Origin: Streptomyces massasporeus
GTDB taxonomy: Bacteria > Actinomycetota > Actinomycetes > Streptomycetales > Streptomycetaceae
Direction of reading: 5' to 3'
DNA length: 64,000 nt
NCBI RefSeq assembly: GCF_014648995.1
Contig: NZ_BMSE01000019.1
Location: forward strand, 62,001-126,000
Shown in pieces: positions 24,341 to 33,553 of the stretch (the stretch's first letter is position 1; every line of letters starts with the position of its first letter). The position numbers were made by a program, and so were the translations under genes. A model generated the notes under the pieces. That model had not been told where the DNA came from. It saw only the letters and a list, made by a program, of their open reading frames with translations, and did no database searches.

Positions 24341-25927
24341 TCAGCCGTCCGCGAACCTCTCCCGCAGCTCCACCTTGCGCACCTTCCCCGACACCGTCAT
24401 CGGGAAGGAGTCGAGGATCCGCACCCCGCTCGGGACCTTGTAGTGCGCCAACTGCCCCTCACAGAAGGCCCGCACCTCCTCCAGCGTCGGCGGGTCGGCC
24501 GGGTCGCGGGCGATGACGCAGGCCAGGACCTCCTCGCCGTAGCGCTCGTGCGGGACGCCGACGACCTGGACGTCCTGGATCTTGGGGTGGCCGTAGAGGA
24601 ACTCCTCGATCTCGCGGGGGTAGATGTTCTCCCCACCCCGGATGATCATGTCCTTGATGCGGCCGACGATCTCGACGTAGCCGTCCTCGCGCATCACGGC
24701 GAGGTCGCCCGTGTGCATCCAGCGGCCGGCGTCGACGGACTCGGCGGTCTTCTCCGGCTCGTTCCAGTAGCCGAGCATCACGCTGTAGCCGCGGGTGCAC
24801 AACTCGCCCGCCGTGCCGCGGGGTCGGGTGACTCCCGTCGCCGGGTCGACGATCTTGACCTCGATGTGCGGCAGGACCCGGCCGACCGTGCCGGTGCGGT
24901 GCTCCAGGTCGTCGTCCCTGCGGGTCTGCAGCGACACCGGGGACGTCTCGGTCATGCCGTAGCAGATGGAGACCTCCGCCATGTGCATCTCGGCGACCAC
25001 CCGCTTCATCACCTCCACCGGGCAGGGCGAGCCCGCCATGATGCCGGTGCGCAGGGAGGAGAGGTCGTAGGAGGCGAAGTCGGGGAGGTTCAACTCCGCG
25101 ATGAACATGGTCGGGACGCCGTAGAGCGAGGTGCAGCGCTCCTGCTGGACGGCGTCCAGGGTCGCCTTCGGGTCGAAGGACGGGGCGGGGATGACCATGC
25201 AGGCGCCGTGCGAGGTGGCGGCCAGATTCCCCATGACCATGCCGAAACAGTGATAGAACGGGACGGGAATGCAGATTCTGTCCTGCTCGCTGTAGGCGAT
25301 CGACTCACCCACGAAATAGCCGTTGTTGAGGATGTTGTGGTGGGAGAGGGTCGCGCCCTTAGGGAAGCCCGTGGTGCCCGACGTGTACTGGATGTTGATC
25401 GGGTCGTCGCAGGAGAGTTCGTCGTACGTCGCGTCGGGGGTCGCCCTTCCGAGCAGCGCCTCCCAGCCCGGGTCGCCGAAGTAGACCACCTCCCGCAACT
25501 CCGGGACGCCGCCGCGCACTTGCTCGACCATCGCCCGGTAGTCGCTCGTCTTGTGGCTGAGGGAGGCGAACAGCAGGGACACGCCCGCCTGCTTCAGGAC
25601 GTACTCCACCTCGTGGGTGCGGTACGCCGGGTTGATGTTCACCATGATCGCGCCGATGCGGGCGGTGGCGTACTGGACGAGCACCCACTCGGGGCAGTTG
25701 ACGGCCCAGATGCCCACCCGGTCGCCCTTGGCGACACCGGAGGCGTGCAGGGCGGAGGCGAGTTCGTCGACCGCCGCGCCGAACTCGGCGTACGTCCAGC
25801 GCCGTCCGGAGGGCACGTCGATGAGGGCCTCGCGGTCCGGCCAGGCCGCCACGGCCCGGTCCAGATTGGCCCCGATGGTGTCGCCGAGCAGCGCCGTCGC
25901 GCCGGTGCCGTGGCTGTAGGAGTTCAC
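24341..25927 (-). CDS. Acyl-CoA synthetase, FadD-like AMP-forming
   Basis: 528 residues of the ANL superfamily. The P-loop-like YTSGTTGFPKGATLSHHN (about 193-210), the adenylate motif YGMTETSPV, and the C-terminal hinge and lysine motifs IKDMIIRGGENIYPREIEEF and SGKVRKVELRE are all present. It activates a fatty or other carboxylic acid to its CoA thioester. Its ATG overlaps the stop of the upstream synthetase (ATGA), so the two are translationally coupled. The pair likely handles acids of different chain length and is controlled by the divergent GAF-LuxR regulator. Confidence 0.92.
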   Translation of the reverse strand: MNSYSHGTGATALLGDTIGANLDRAVAAWPDREALIDVPSGRRWTYAEFGAAVDELASALHASGVAKGDRVGIWAVNCPEWVLVQYATARIGAIMVNINPAYRTHEVEYVLKQAGVSLLFASLSHKTSDYRAMVEQVRGGVPELREVVYFGDPGWEALLGRATPDATYDELSCDDPINIQYTSGTTGFPKGATLSHHNILNNGYFVGESIAYSEQDRICIPVPFYHCFGMVMGNLAATSHGACMVIPAPSFDPKATLDAVQQERCTSLYGVPTMFIAELNLPDFASYDLSSLRTGIMAGSPCPVEVMKRVVAEMHMAEVSICYGMTETSPVSLQTRRDDDLEHRTGTVGRVLPHIEVKIVDPATGVTRPRGTAGELCTRGYSVMLGYWNEPEKTAESVDAGRWMHTGDLAVMREDGYVEIVGRIKDMIIRGGENIYPREIEEFLYGHPKIQDVQVVGVPHERYGEEVLACVIARDPADPPTLEEVRAFCEGQLAHYKVPSGVRILDSFPMTVSGKVRKVELRERFADG

Positions 25928-27603
25928 CGGAAGTCCTCCTCGCGGTACTCGGCGTCCGACCCGGCCGCCGTGGCCTCACGCAGCTCGATCCGGCGGATCT
26001 TGCCGGAGACGGTCTTGGGCAGGTCGCCGAACTCCAGGCGGCGGATGCGCTTGTAGGGGGCCAGGGCCTCGCGGGAGTGCTCGAACAGGACCTTGGCGGT
26101 GTCGGGGCCGGGCTCCCAGCCCTCGGCCAGCACGACGTACGCCTTGGGGACGGCGAGCCGGAGTTCGTCCGGGGCGGGCACGACCGCCGCCTCGGCGACC
26201 GCTTCGTGCTCCAGCAGCGCGCTCTCCAGCTCGAACGGGCTGATCTTGTAGTCGGAGGCCTTGAAGACGTCGTCGCTGCGCCCGATGTACGTCAGGTAGC
26301 CCTCGTCGTCCCGGGAGGCGACGTCGCCCGTGCGGTAGTGGCCGCCGGCCATCGCCTCCGCCGTGCGGTCCGCGTCGCCGTGGTAGCCGGTCATCAGGCC
26401 GACGGGGCGATCCGACAGGTCGAGTGCGATCTCGCCCTCCGTGGCCCCCGGTGCGCCGGAGACGGGGTCGAGGAGTTCGACGCGGTAGCCGGGGCTCGGC
26501 CGGCCCATCGAACCGGTCTTGAGCGGTTGGCCGGGGCTGTTGGCGACCTGGACGGCCGTCTCGGTCTGGCCGAAGCCGTCCCGGATGGTGAGGTGCCAGG
26601 CGCGGCGGACCTGCTCGATGACCTCGGGATTGAGCGGCTCACCGGCCGCGACGACCTCGCGGGGCGGGGTGCGCAGCTGCGTCAGGTCGGCCTGGATGAG
26701 CATGCGCCACACGGTCGGCGGGGCGCAGAAGGTGGTGACGCCCGCCCGGTCCATCTCCGTCATGAGACGGACGGCGTCGAAACGCGTGTAGTTGTGCAGG
26801 AAGACCGTCGCCTCGGCGTTCCACGGGGCGAAGAGATTGGACCAGGCGTGCTTGGCCCAGCCGGGTGAGGAGATGTTCAGATGCACGTCGCCGGGTTTCA
26901 GGCCGATCCAGTACATGGTCGACAGATGGCCGATCGGGTACGACGTGTGGGTGTGCTCGACGAGCTTGGGCCGGGCGGTGGTGCCCGAGGTGAAGTAGAG
27001 CATCAGCGGGTCGTCGGCCCGGGTCGGGCCGTCGGGGGTGAAGTCGGCGGAGGCCTCGTAGGCGTCGTCCAGCGGCAGCCAGCCGTCCGGCACCGCGCCC
27101 GCGGCGGCCGCGGCGATGCGCGTGTAGTCGCCGGGGACCCCGGCGAACTTGCCGGTGTCCTCGGGGCGCGCGATGACGTGCCGGACCCGGCCGCGCTCGA
27201 CGCGGTCGCGCAGGTCGGCCGGGCCGAGCAGCGGGGTGGCCGGGATGACCACCGCGCGCAGTTTCATCGCGGCGAGGGCGGTGATCCACAGTTCCGCCTG
27301 GTTGCCGAGCATGACGAGGATCCGGTCCTCGGCGCGCACGCCCCGGTCGCGCAGCCAGGTGGCGAACTGCGCCGACCGTACGGACATCTCCCCGAAGGAC
27401 AGCCGGGTCTCGCGGCCGTCCTCCTCGACCAGGTGCAGGGCGGTGCGGGCGTTGCCGTCGGCGATCACGTCGAACCAGTCGAGCGCCCAGTTGAAGTACT
27501 CGGGGCGGGGCCAGCGGAAGCCCGCGTAGGCGGTGGGGTAGTCGTCGCGGTGTTCCAGCAGGAAATCCCGCGCGTTGCGGAACAGCTCCGTCGCCGATGT
27601 CAT
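25924..27603 (-). CDS. Medium-chain/acetyl-CoA synthetase-like AMP-forming ligase
   Basis: 559 residues from the ATG at 27603 behind AGGAGG; the longer frame to 27702 is unsupported. ANL motifs are YFTSGTTARPKLVEHTH, DGFGQTETAVQ, GRSDDVFKASDYKISPFELE and KTVSGKIRRIELRE. The N-terminal part (RPEYFNWALDWFDVIA) resembles the ACSM medium-chain and acetyl-CoA synthetase branch. It acylates CoA with a short or medium-chain acid, using ATP. It is the first gene of a two-gene operon and divergent from the GAF-LuxR regulator, with a G/C inverted repeat between them. Confidence 0.9.
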   Translation of the reverse strand: MTSATELFRNARDFLLEHRDDYPTAYAGFRWPRPEYFNWALDWFDVIADGNARTALHLVEEDGRETRLSFGEMSVRSAQFATWLRDRGVRAEDRILVMLGNQAELWITALAAMKLRAVVIPATPLLGPADLRDRVERGRVRHVIARPEDTGKFAGVPGDYTRIAAAAAGAVPDGWLPLDDAYEASADFTPDGPTRADDPLMLYFTSGTTARPKLVEHTHTSYPIGHLSTMYWIGLKPGDVHLNISSPGWAKHAWSNLFAPWNAEATVFLHNYTRFDAVRLMTEMDRAGVTTFCAPPTVWRMLIQADLTQLRTPPREVVAAGEPLNPEVIEQVRRAWHLTIRDGFGQTETAVQVANSPGQPLKTGSMGRPSPGYRVELLDPVSGAPGATEGEIALDLSDRPVGLMTGYHGDADRTAEAMAGGHYRTGDVASRDDEGYLTYIGRSDDVFKASDYKISPFELESALLEHEAVAEAAVVPAPDELRLAVPKAYVVLAEGWEPGPDTAKVLFEHSREALAPYKRIRRLEFGDLPKTVSGKIRRIELREATAAGSDAEYREEDFR

Positions 27604-27675
27604 CTGTCCTCCTGGGTACCGGACCATTGCCGGGCGGCTCTGAGCCATCGTGTAATCCGTGATGCAGGTCTCACT

Positions 27676-27692
27676 ACCCCCGAACGGGGGGT
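27676..27692. promoter_or_regulatory. Candidate operator between the synthetase operon and GAF-LuxR gene
   Basis: ACCCCC-GAAC-GGGGGGT, an inverted repeat midway in the 125-base divergent gap. LuxR-type HTH proteins bind such dyads. Confidence 0.45.
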
Positions 27693-27728
27693 GCGCCCGC
27701 ACAGGAGCCGTAGTGAAGGGGCGATCAG

Positions 27729-28550
27729 GTGACGACGGACGCGTCCGACGCGGTCGAGATACGGAACGCGCTGCTGCGTCTGCGGCGGGGCACCGGCCTT
27801 CCGATCGCGTTCGGCGGCCTGATGGAGGCCGGGCAGCAGATGCGCATCAGCGAACTGAGCGGCACGGCGACGCACGCCCTGCGTTCGCTGGCGGTGACGT
27901 CCGGCACCGGTCTCGGCGGCAAGACGGTGGCGCTGTCCCGGCCGTGCGTGGTGACGGACTACTCGGCGTCGCGGCAGATCAGCCACGAGTACGACGCCCC
28001 GGTGGCCGCGGAGGGGCTGCGCTCGGTGCTGGCCGTGCCGGTGGTGGTGCGCCACCGGGTGCGCGGGGTGCTGTACGGGGCGCTGCGCACGGCCCTGCCG
28101 CTGGGCGGGCGGATGCTGGACGTGGCCGTGGAGGCGGCGCGGGACCTGGAGCGGGCGCTGGTGGTCCGGGACGAGGCCCGCACGCTCGCCGCCGAGGCCG
28201 GTGCCGGTGACGGGACGGGCCCGGGGTGGGAGCAGGTGCGGGAGGCGCACACGGCCCTGCGGGCACTGGCGCCGCGGATCGCGGACCCGGAGCTGCGCGC
28301 GGAGCTGCTCGGCGCGTGTGCGCTGCTGACGGCCGAGTCCGCCGGGTCGCCCCGGGTCCGGCTCGCGCCGCGCGAGGTGGACGTGCTGGCGTGTGTGGCG
28401 GCGGGGGCGACGAACGCGGTCGCCGCGGAGCGCCTGGGGGTGACGCCGGAGACCATCAAGGGGTACCTGCGGTCGGCCATGCGGAAGCTGCGGGCCCGCA
28501 CCCGCGGCGAGGCCGTGGTCGCCGCGCGCCGGGCGGGGTGGTTGCCGTAG
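27729..28550 (+). CDS. GAF-domain LuxR-type transcriptional regulator
   Basis: 273 residues starting with GTG. A GAF sensor (about 10-150; LPIAFGGLMEAGQQMRISELSG, SGTGLGGKTVALSRPCVVTDY, VLAVPVVVRHRVRGVLYGALR) is followed by a coiled helical linker and a C-terminal LuxR HTH (APREVDVLACVAAGATNAVAAERLGVTPETIKGYLRSAMRKL). It probably senses a small ligand and controls the divergent acyl-CoA synthetase operon, a known gene arrangement for acetate/acyl activation in Streptomyces. The ligand is unknown. Confidence 0.86.
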   Translation: MTTDASDAVEIRNALLRLRRGTGLPIAFGGLMEAGQQMRISELSGTATHALRSLAVTSGTGLGGKTVALSRPCVVTDYSASRQISHEYDAPVAAEGLRSVLAVPVVVRHRVRGVLYGALRTALPLGGRMLDVAVEAARDLERALVVRDEARTLAAEAGAGDGTGPGWEQVREAHTALRALAPRIADPELRAELLGACALLTAESAGSPRVRLAPREVDVLACVAAGATNAVAAERLGVTPETIKGYLRSAMRKLRARTRGEAVVAARRAGWLP

Positions 28551-28716
28551 TTTTGTGGTGTTTTCCGTTGCGCCCGCTCGTTCGATCCGCCGAGGTTCCC
28601 GACGGGGTGCCGGCCTGGTGTTCCGCCGCATTCGGGAGTCCGATGAATTCGTCCGCCGGTACGCGTTGTTATTTCCCTCACGACCCCGTCCCTCCGAAAT
28701 TCAAAGAACTGTTGCC

Positions 28717-28722
28717 TAATAT
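28717..28722 (+). promoter_or_regulatory. Possible -10 of the LAL regulator gene
   Basis: TAATAT in an unusually AT-rich stretch, 30 bases before the GTG. No good -35 box was found. Confidence 0.3.
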
Positions 28723-28752
28723 TGGCCAGGACACGACACAGGGAGGGGAGCG

Positions 28753-31605
28753 GTGACCGTTCGACGGGACTTCCAGGAGCCTCCCAGGAGCCGCCCCGAC
28801 CTGGTCATCGGCCGGGAGGACCTGTTCACGTCGGCGCGTGAGCAGCTCGGCCGAGGGGGCAGTGTGCTGCTCCACGGCCCCGCCGGAATTGGAAAGTCGA
28901 CGGTGCTGCGGGCGCTGGCCGCGGATTACGGGGGCGCGGACCGGACGGTGTTGCGCTGCTCGGCGACCGAGTCCGAATCGCACCTGCCCTTCCTGGCGCT
29001 GGCCGACCTGTTCGGTCTGGTCCTGGACGACGTGTCCGGTGCGCTGCCCGGCGCCCAGCGCACCGCCCTGGAGTCGGCGCTCACCGGCCGCGGCGAGTCC
29101 ACCCTCCAGCGCGACGGGCTCGCGCTGCGCCTGGCGGTGCTGTCGGCGCTGCGCGTCCTCGCGGCGAAGGGGCCGGTGCTGGTGGTCGCCGACGACCTCC
29201 AGTGGCTGGACGCCGCCAGTGCGGAACTGCTCGGTTTCGCGGCCCGCCGACTGGGTGACACGCCCGTGCAGATGCTGTGCGCGGTGCGGACCGAGGGCCA
29301 GGAGTACGACCGGCACCTGCCCGCGTCCCCGCCCGACACGCTCGCCGTCCGGCTGGGCCCGCTGACCCGTACGCAGGTCTCCGCGCTGCTCGACCACCGC
29401 GGCTACACGCCCCTGTCCCGCTCCACGGTCCGCGACATCCACCGCACCAGCGGCGGCAACCCGCTCTTCGCGCTGGAGCTGGGCCGGGCCCTGGCCGAGA
29501 GCCCGGCCCGGCCCCGGCCGGGCGAGCCGCTGCCCGTGCCCACCTCGCTGCGGGCCCTGGTGCTGAGCCGGCTGGAGATGCTGTCCGACGAGGCGCGCCG
29601 CACCCTCCTCGTCGCCAGTGCCGGTGCTCGCCCCACGCTGGCCCTGCTGCACGCGGCCGGGCGGGAGCACGCCGAGGCCGAGACGGCCCAGGCGGCGGCG
29701 CTGGGCCTGCTGGCCACGGACCCCGAGGCGCCGGCCCTGCGGTTCGCGCACCCGCTGATCTCGGCGGCCCTGTACGCGGAGGCCCCGGCACAGGAGCGGC
29801 GGGCCGTGCACGCCGCGCTGTCCACAGCGGCCTCCGACCCGATCGAGCGGGCCCGGCACCTGGCCCTGGCCACCACCGGCACCGACCCGGACGTGGCGGC
29901 CCGGCTCGCCGAGGCCGGTGCGCTGGCCCGGGACCGCGGGGCACCCTCCGTGGCCGCCTCCCTCGGGCTGCTCGCCGCCCGGCACACCCCGGCGGACAGC
30001 ACCCCGGGCCCCGACGAGCGCCGTCTGCAGGCCGCGGAGGACGCGATCACCGCCGGCGAGGCCGATCTCGCCCGGGACATCGCACGTGACGTCCTGACGC
30101 GTGCCACCGTGCCCACCGAGCGGGTCCGGGCCTGGATGGTGGTCATCGAGGCGGCCGGCCAGGCCCTCGGCGACGTCGACGCCGTCTTCCCTCAGGTCCT
30201 GGCCGACGCGGGCGACGACCCGCGCCTTCTCGCCCAGGTCCACTACCAGCTGGCCTGGCGCGGCCTGGTCGTCGAGGGCGACTTCGCCGAGGCCCGCCAG
30301 GAGGCCGCGCACGCGGCGGAGCTGGCCGCCCGGGGCGGGGACCGGCGCACCGAGCTGATGGCACTGTCCTTCCAGGCCTCGACCGAGACCCTAATGGGCC
30401 ACCCGGACGCCCCCGCGACCGTCAAGCGGGCGCTGAAGGAACCCCAGGACCCCTACGTGGCCTGCCACCACAACGGCGCCGGGTCGGCCCGGTTCCGCTG
30501 GCTGATCATGAGCGACCAGCTGCCCGAGGCGCGGGCGACGATCACCGCGCTGCTGCGTGAGGTGCGCCGGCGCGGCATGGTCGAGAGCGAGGTGCACTTC
30601 CTGCGCTTCCTCGCCGACACGGAACTGCGCTCCGGGCACTGCGGCCGGGCCCTGGACCTGGCCCGCGAGAGCCTGCGGCTGGCCCGGGACTCCGGGATCG
30701 GCGAGGGCGCCTCGGCCATGCTCGCCTCCCTCGCGGAGGCCTCCGCCGGGGACGTCGACCGGGCCCTGGCCCTCGCCCGCGAGGCGGCCGACCACGCCGA
30801 GGTCGACGGCGACCAGATGTACCTCTCCCGGGCCCTCGCGGCACTGGGCTACGCCCAGTTGGTGGCCGGCGACCCGGCCGCCACCGTCCGTTCGCTGCGC
30901 CGGGTGCGGGAGCTGGAGCAGGGCCTCGGCATCAACGACCCCGGGCGCGGCCGCTGGCACGGCGACCTCGCCGAGGCCCTGGTCCGCATCGGCGAACCGG
31001 GCGAGGCGCAGGACGTCATCGACACGACCCGGGCGCACGCGCTGCGGCTGGGCCGGCAGAGCGTGCTGGCCGTCCTCGACCGGGCCGAGGCACTGGTGCG
31101 GGCGGCACGCGGCGAACACGAGGCCGCCGTCGTCCGGTTGACGTCCGTGCAGGACCGGCTCGGCCGGCTCGGGTACGGCCTGGAGGAGGCCCGGGCCGCC
31201 TTCGCGCTGGCCCGGCTGCGCGCCCAGGCCGCCGCCGCCCCGCGTGCCGGTGCCAGGCCCCTGCCGGGACCGGCGTCGTACGACGAGGCCGCCCGGCTCT
31301 TCCGGCGCTGCCGCGCACTGCCCTGGCTGCGGCAGGTCGACGCGGCCGCCACGGCGGGTCCCGCGGCGGTGGAACCGGCCGCCGCCACGCCGGCGGTCGC
31401 CCTCGACGCGCTGGAGGGCCTCGCCGCGATGGAGCGTCAGGTCGCCTCGCTGGTGATGGAGGGCGCGACCAACCGGGAGATCGCGGCGCGCCTGTTCATC
31501 AGCGTCAAGACCGTCGAGGCGACCCTCACCCGGGTCTACCGCAAGCTCGGCATCCGCTCCCGGGTGGACATCGTCCGGCTGGCGGCGGGCCGCCGAACGA
31601 CCTGA
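28753..31605 (+). CDS. LAL-type LuxR regulator with ATPase domain
   Basis: 950 residues starting with GTG behind GGGAGGGGAG. The N-terminal AAA/STAND-type ATPase has Walker A GPAGIGKST (42-50) and Walker B VLVVADDLQWLD. The middle is helical TPR-like repeats (about 350-850), and the C-terminal HTH is ASLVMEGATNREIAARLFISVKTVEATLTRVYRKLG. Large ATP-binding LuxR (LAL/MalT-like) proteins are ATP- and ligand-dependent activators. The next gene is a secreted trypsin 203 bases downstream, a plausible target. The ligand is unknown. Confidence 0.9.
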   Translation: MTVRRDFQEPPRSRPDLVIGREDLFTSAREQLGRGGSVLLHGPAGIGKSTVLRALAADYGGADRTVLRCSATESESHLPFLALADLFGLVLDDVSGALPGAQRTALESALTGRGESTLQRDGLALRLAVLSALRVLAAKGPVLVVADDLQWLDAASAELLGFAARRLGDTPVQMLCAVRTEGQEYDRHLPASPPDTLAVRLGPLTRTQVSALLDHRGYTPLSRSTVRDIHRTSGGNPLFALELGRALAESPARPRPGEPLPVPTSLRALVLSRLEMLSDEARRTLLVASAGARPTLALLHAAGREHAEAETAQAAALGLLATDPEAPALRFAHPLISAALYAEAPAQERRAVHAALSTAASDPIERARHLALATTGTDPDVAARLAEAGALARDRGAPSVAASLGLLAARHTPADSTPGPDERRLQAAEDAITAGEADLARDIARDVLTRATVPTERVRAWMVVIEAAGQALGDVDAVFPQVLADAGDDPRLLAQVHYQLAWRGLVVEGDFAEARQEAAHAAELAARGGDRRTELMALSFQASTETLMGHPDAPATVKRALKEPQDPYVACHHNGAGSARFRWLIMSDQLPEARATITALLREVRRRGMVESEVHFLRFLADTELRSGHCGRALDLARESLRLARDSGIGEGASAMLASLAEASAGDVDRALALAREAADHAEVDGDQMYLSRALAALGYAQLVAGDPAATVRSLRRVRELEQGLGINDPGRGRWHGDLAEALVRIGEPGEAQDVIDTTRAHALRLGRQSVLAVLDRAEALVRAARGEHEAAVVRLTSVQDRLGRLGYGLEEARAAFALARLRAQAAAAPRAGARPLPGPASYDEAARLFRRCRALPWLRQVDAAATAGPAAVEPAAATPAVALDALEGLAAMERQVASLVMEGATNREIAARLFISVKTVEATLTRVYRKLGIRSRVDIVRLAAGRRTT

Positions 31606-31649
31606 CCCCACCTGGGTTTATTCGACCGGACCGAGGGTTATCCCTGCCC

Positions 31650-31666
31650 AACTCCCTTAGGGGGTT
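31650..31666. promoter_or_regulatory. Inverted repeat upstream of the trypsin gene
   Basis: AACTCCC-TTA-GGGGGTT (six of seven pairs), 143 bases before the ATG. It may be a binding site for the adjacent LAL regulator. Confidence 0.35.
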
Positions 31667-31808
31667 CCCTCATTGGGCGCCCCCTCGTCCGGGCTCTAGC
31701 TTTGGGGCGTGCCGCTCGCCGGGCACACGGAGATCCGAACAACGGCGTCAGGGTCCCCGTGCACCACCACCCGCGCGACCCCCCACCGGCAACTCCCCAA
31801 GGAGACCC

Positions 31809-32600
31809 ATGTTCGGGCTCAGCATTGCCAAGAAGGCCGCCGCCGTCGCCGCGGCGACCGCCGCAGCCGCCACGACCGCGCTGCTCGCCGCCCCCACGGC
31901 CGTCGCCGCGCCCCAGCCGATCGTCGGCGGCACCACGACCACGACGTCCGCGTACCCGTTCGTCATGCAGATCACGGACGCCTCGCAGAACCAGTTCTGC
32001 GGCGGCACCCTGGTCTCGCCCACGAAGGTCGTCACCGCCGCGCACTGCATGGTCGGCGAGACCACCAGCAGTGTGCGCGTCGTCGGTGGCCGCACCTACC
32101 TCAACGGCACCAACGGCACGGTCGCCAGAGTCAGCAGGATATGGATCCACCCGAGCTACACCGACGCCACCAACGGCGACGACGTGGCCGTGCTGACGCT
32201 GTCGACGTCGATGCCGTACACCCCGGCGAAGTACGTCTCCTCCTCCCAGACCTCGGTGTACGCGGCCGGCGCCACGGCCCGCATCCTCGGCTGGGGCACC
32301 ACCTCCTCGGGCGGCAGCAGCTCCAACCAGCTGCGCACCGCGACCGTACCCACCGTGTCCGACTCCAGTTGTGCGAGCTCCTACGGCTCCGACTTCGTGC
32401 AGAGCGACATGGTGTGCGCCGGAAAGGCCTCCGGCGGCGTGGACACCTGCCAGGGCGACAGCGGCGGCCCCCTGCTCATCGGGGGCGTCCTGGCAGGCAT
32501 CACTTCCTGGGGCGAAGGCTGCGCCCAGGCCGGTTACCCGGGTGTCTACACCCGGCTGACCACCTTCTCCAGCCTGGTCACCACGCAGGTCAACTCGTGA
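31809..32600 (+). CDS. Secreted trypsin-like serine protease (S1A)
   Basis: 263 residues. A signal peptide (1 to about 34) and a short propeptide precede mature IVGG (38-41). The triad is His79 (TAAHC), Asp125 (DDVAVLTL) and Ser218 (GDSGGP). Asp212, six residues before the serine, is the S1 pocket residue giving Arg/Lys specificity. Six cysteines allow the usual three disulfides. It is exported and probably works in protein degradation during development. An exceptionally strong 17-bp hairpin follows. Confidence 0.94.
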   Translation: MFGLSIAKKAAAVAAATAAAATTALLAAPTAVAAPQPIVGGTTTTTSAYPFVMQITDASQNQFCGGTLVSPTKVVTAAHCMVGETTSSVRVVGGRTYLNGTNGTVARVSRIWIHPSYTDATNGDDVAVLTLSTSMPYTPAKYVSSSQTSVYAAGATARILGWGTTSSGGSSSNQLRTATVPTVSDSSCASSYGSDFVQSDMVCAGKASGGVDTCQGDSGGPLLIGGVLAGITSWGEGCAQAGYPGVYTRLTTFSSLVTTQVNS

Positions 32601-32639
32601 CCGGGTACTAGCTCCTGAGTAACCCTCAGGTGAAAGACC

Positions 32640-32682
32640 AGGGGGCGTTGCGGGCCTCCACGAGCGGCCCGCAACGCCCCCT
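32640..32682. terminator. 17-bp perfect hairpin terminator of the trypsin gene
   Basis: Bases 32640-32656 pair with 32666-32682 around a 9-base loop; the arm core is GGGGGCGTTGCGGGCC. Confidence 0.85.
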
Positions 32683-32706
32683 CTCCATGCCGTGGAGCGG
32701 CCTTCC

Positions 32707-32734
32707 AGTACTACAGCCGTAGATCGTGATCTGC
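32707..32734 (+). repeat. Terminal inverted repeat of IS701-like relic (end 1)
   Basis: The first 26 bases match the complement of 33528-33553 at 23 positions; both start AGTACT and share CGTAGATC and TGATCT. Confidence 0.7.
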
Positions 32735-32747
32735 TTGCTTGAGCGGC

Positions 32748-32900
32748 TTGACGCCGGTAGTGGCCGGTCCGGGATCGGGCCTGGCGGCGGCGTCGCCAGA
32801 CGGACCAGCGAAGTCGGTGGACAGACGATGACGGCCCGGTCGTAGAAGCGGGGGCCCTTGGCTCCGGCCCCTCGAACGCTTCCTGCCAGCGGGCAGGGTC
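32748..32900 (-). pseudogene. Transposase remnant, IS701 family
   Basis: Three collapsed fragments in order: DPARWQEAFEG (32900-32868), which resembles the N-terminus; GAKGPRFYDRAVIV in another frame (32865-32824), which resembles the central DDE region; and LRWSVWRRRRQARSRTGHYRR (about 32810-32748), the usual C-terminus of these proteins. More than 80 percent of a normal transposase is missing. This assignment relies on remembered family motifs. Confidence 0.5.
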
Positions 32901-33029
32901 TACGCTGTGACCTGCGGACACCGCATGATCGTTTGTCTTCACACACCGATGATCGACGGTGGCAGCGCCCGTCTCCACACCGCGTCAGGTCGCGCGGCGT
33001 CTGCCTGCCGTCCTGTATTGGGAGGACTT

Positions 33030-33434
33030 GTGCAACGTGGCGAAGTCTGGTGGGTCCAGTTCGACGAACGAAGGTTGGTCGTACTGCTGTCAGGAGACGA
33101 CGCGTCCGGGTTCCAGGTGATGCAGGTCGTCGCTCCGGCGGGCCTCGACATCAGCGGTCTGGGCATCGAAGTGACGGTCGGCGCCGGTGAAGGGCTGCCG
33201 CTCGAAGGCGTGCTGCGGCTCGCGTTCCCCCGTCCAGGCTTCACCCCGTGCACGTGGCTGACCACCGTGTCCCGGGACGACCTGATAGAGCGGGCGGCCG
33301 TCCTGTCCTCCAGGAAGCTCAGCGAGATCGACGATGCCCTCCGACTCGCTGAACAAGCACAGGAGCGGACCCCGGCAACGACCGCGAAGCTCAGCGAGAC
33401 AAGGGACGCTTTCCGTCGCGGTGAACTCGGGTAG
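33030..33434 (+). CDS. MazF/PemK-like growth inhibitor, orphan toxin
   Basis: 134 residues from a GTG (33030) five bases after GGAGG; a longer frame from 32907 lacks support. The start VQRGEVWWVQFDERRLVVLLSGD and AFPRPGFTPCTWLTTVSRDDLIERAAVLSSRKLSEIDDAL match MazF-fold proteins, many of which are sequence-specific endoribonucleases acting on mRNA. No antitoxin gene is adjacent, unlike classical mazEF. It lies between terminal repeats of an IS701-like relic, so it may have moved as cargo. Activity is unproven. Confidence 0.65.
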   Translation: MQRGEVWWVQFDERRLVVLLSGDDASGFQVMQVVAPAGLDISGLGIEVTVGAGEGLPLEGVLRLAFPRPGFTPCTWLTTVSRDDLIERAAVLSSRKLSEIDDALRLAEQAQERTPATTAKLSETRDAFRRGELG

Positions 33435-33525
33435 ACGGAGAAGGAGCCGACGCCCCCGACGGCATGGGCGATCTCGGGCGAGATGATCCACGCTGGACAC
33501 CTGCCGCCTCGACGCCCCTCACCAT

Positions 33526-33553
33526 CGAGATCATGATCTACGACTGGAGTACT
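33526..33553 (-). repeat. Terminal inverted repeat of IS701-like relic (end 2)
   Basis: The complementary partner of 32707-32734. It abuts the stop codon (33554-33552) of the winged-helix gene. Confidence 0.7.

Larger units (their letters stand above)
32707..33553. mobile_element. IS701-like relic / MITE-like element enclosing a mazF-like gene
   Basis: An 847-bp stretch bounded by 28-base imperfect terminal inverted repeats. Inside, next to one end, are fragments of an IS701-type transposase on the minus strand; the other 600 bases hold the mazF-like gene at 33030-33434. No target-site duplication is visible, so it is probably an old insertion, although the outer end creates CTAG, a sequence favoured by related elements. 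The element ends exactly at the stop codon of the winged-helix gene. Confidence 0.6.

Noticed and set aside
32626..32946. 106-codon reverse frame as a gene
   Set aside because: It only makes sense as a piece of a broken transposase; part of it lies in the trypsin terminator.
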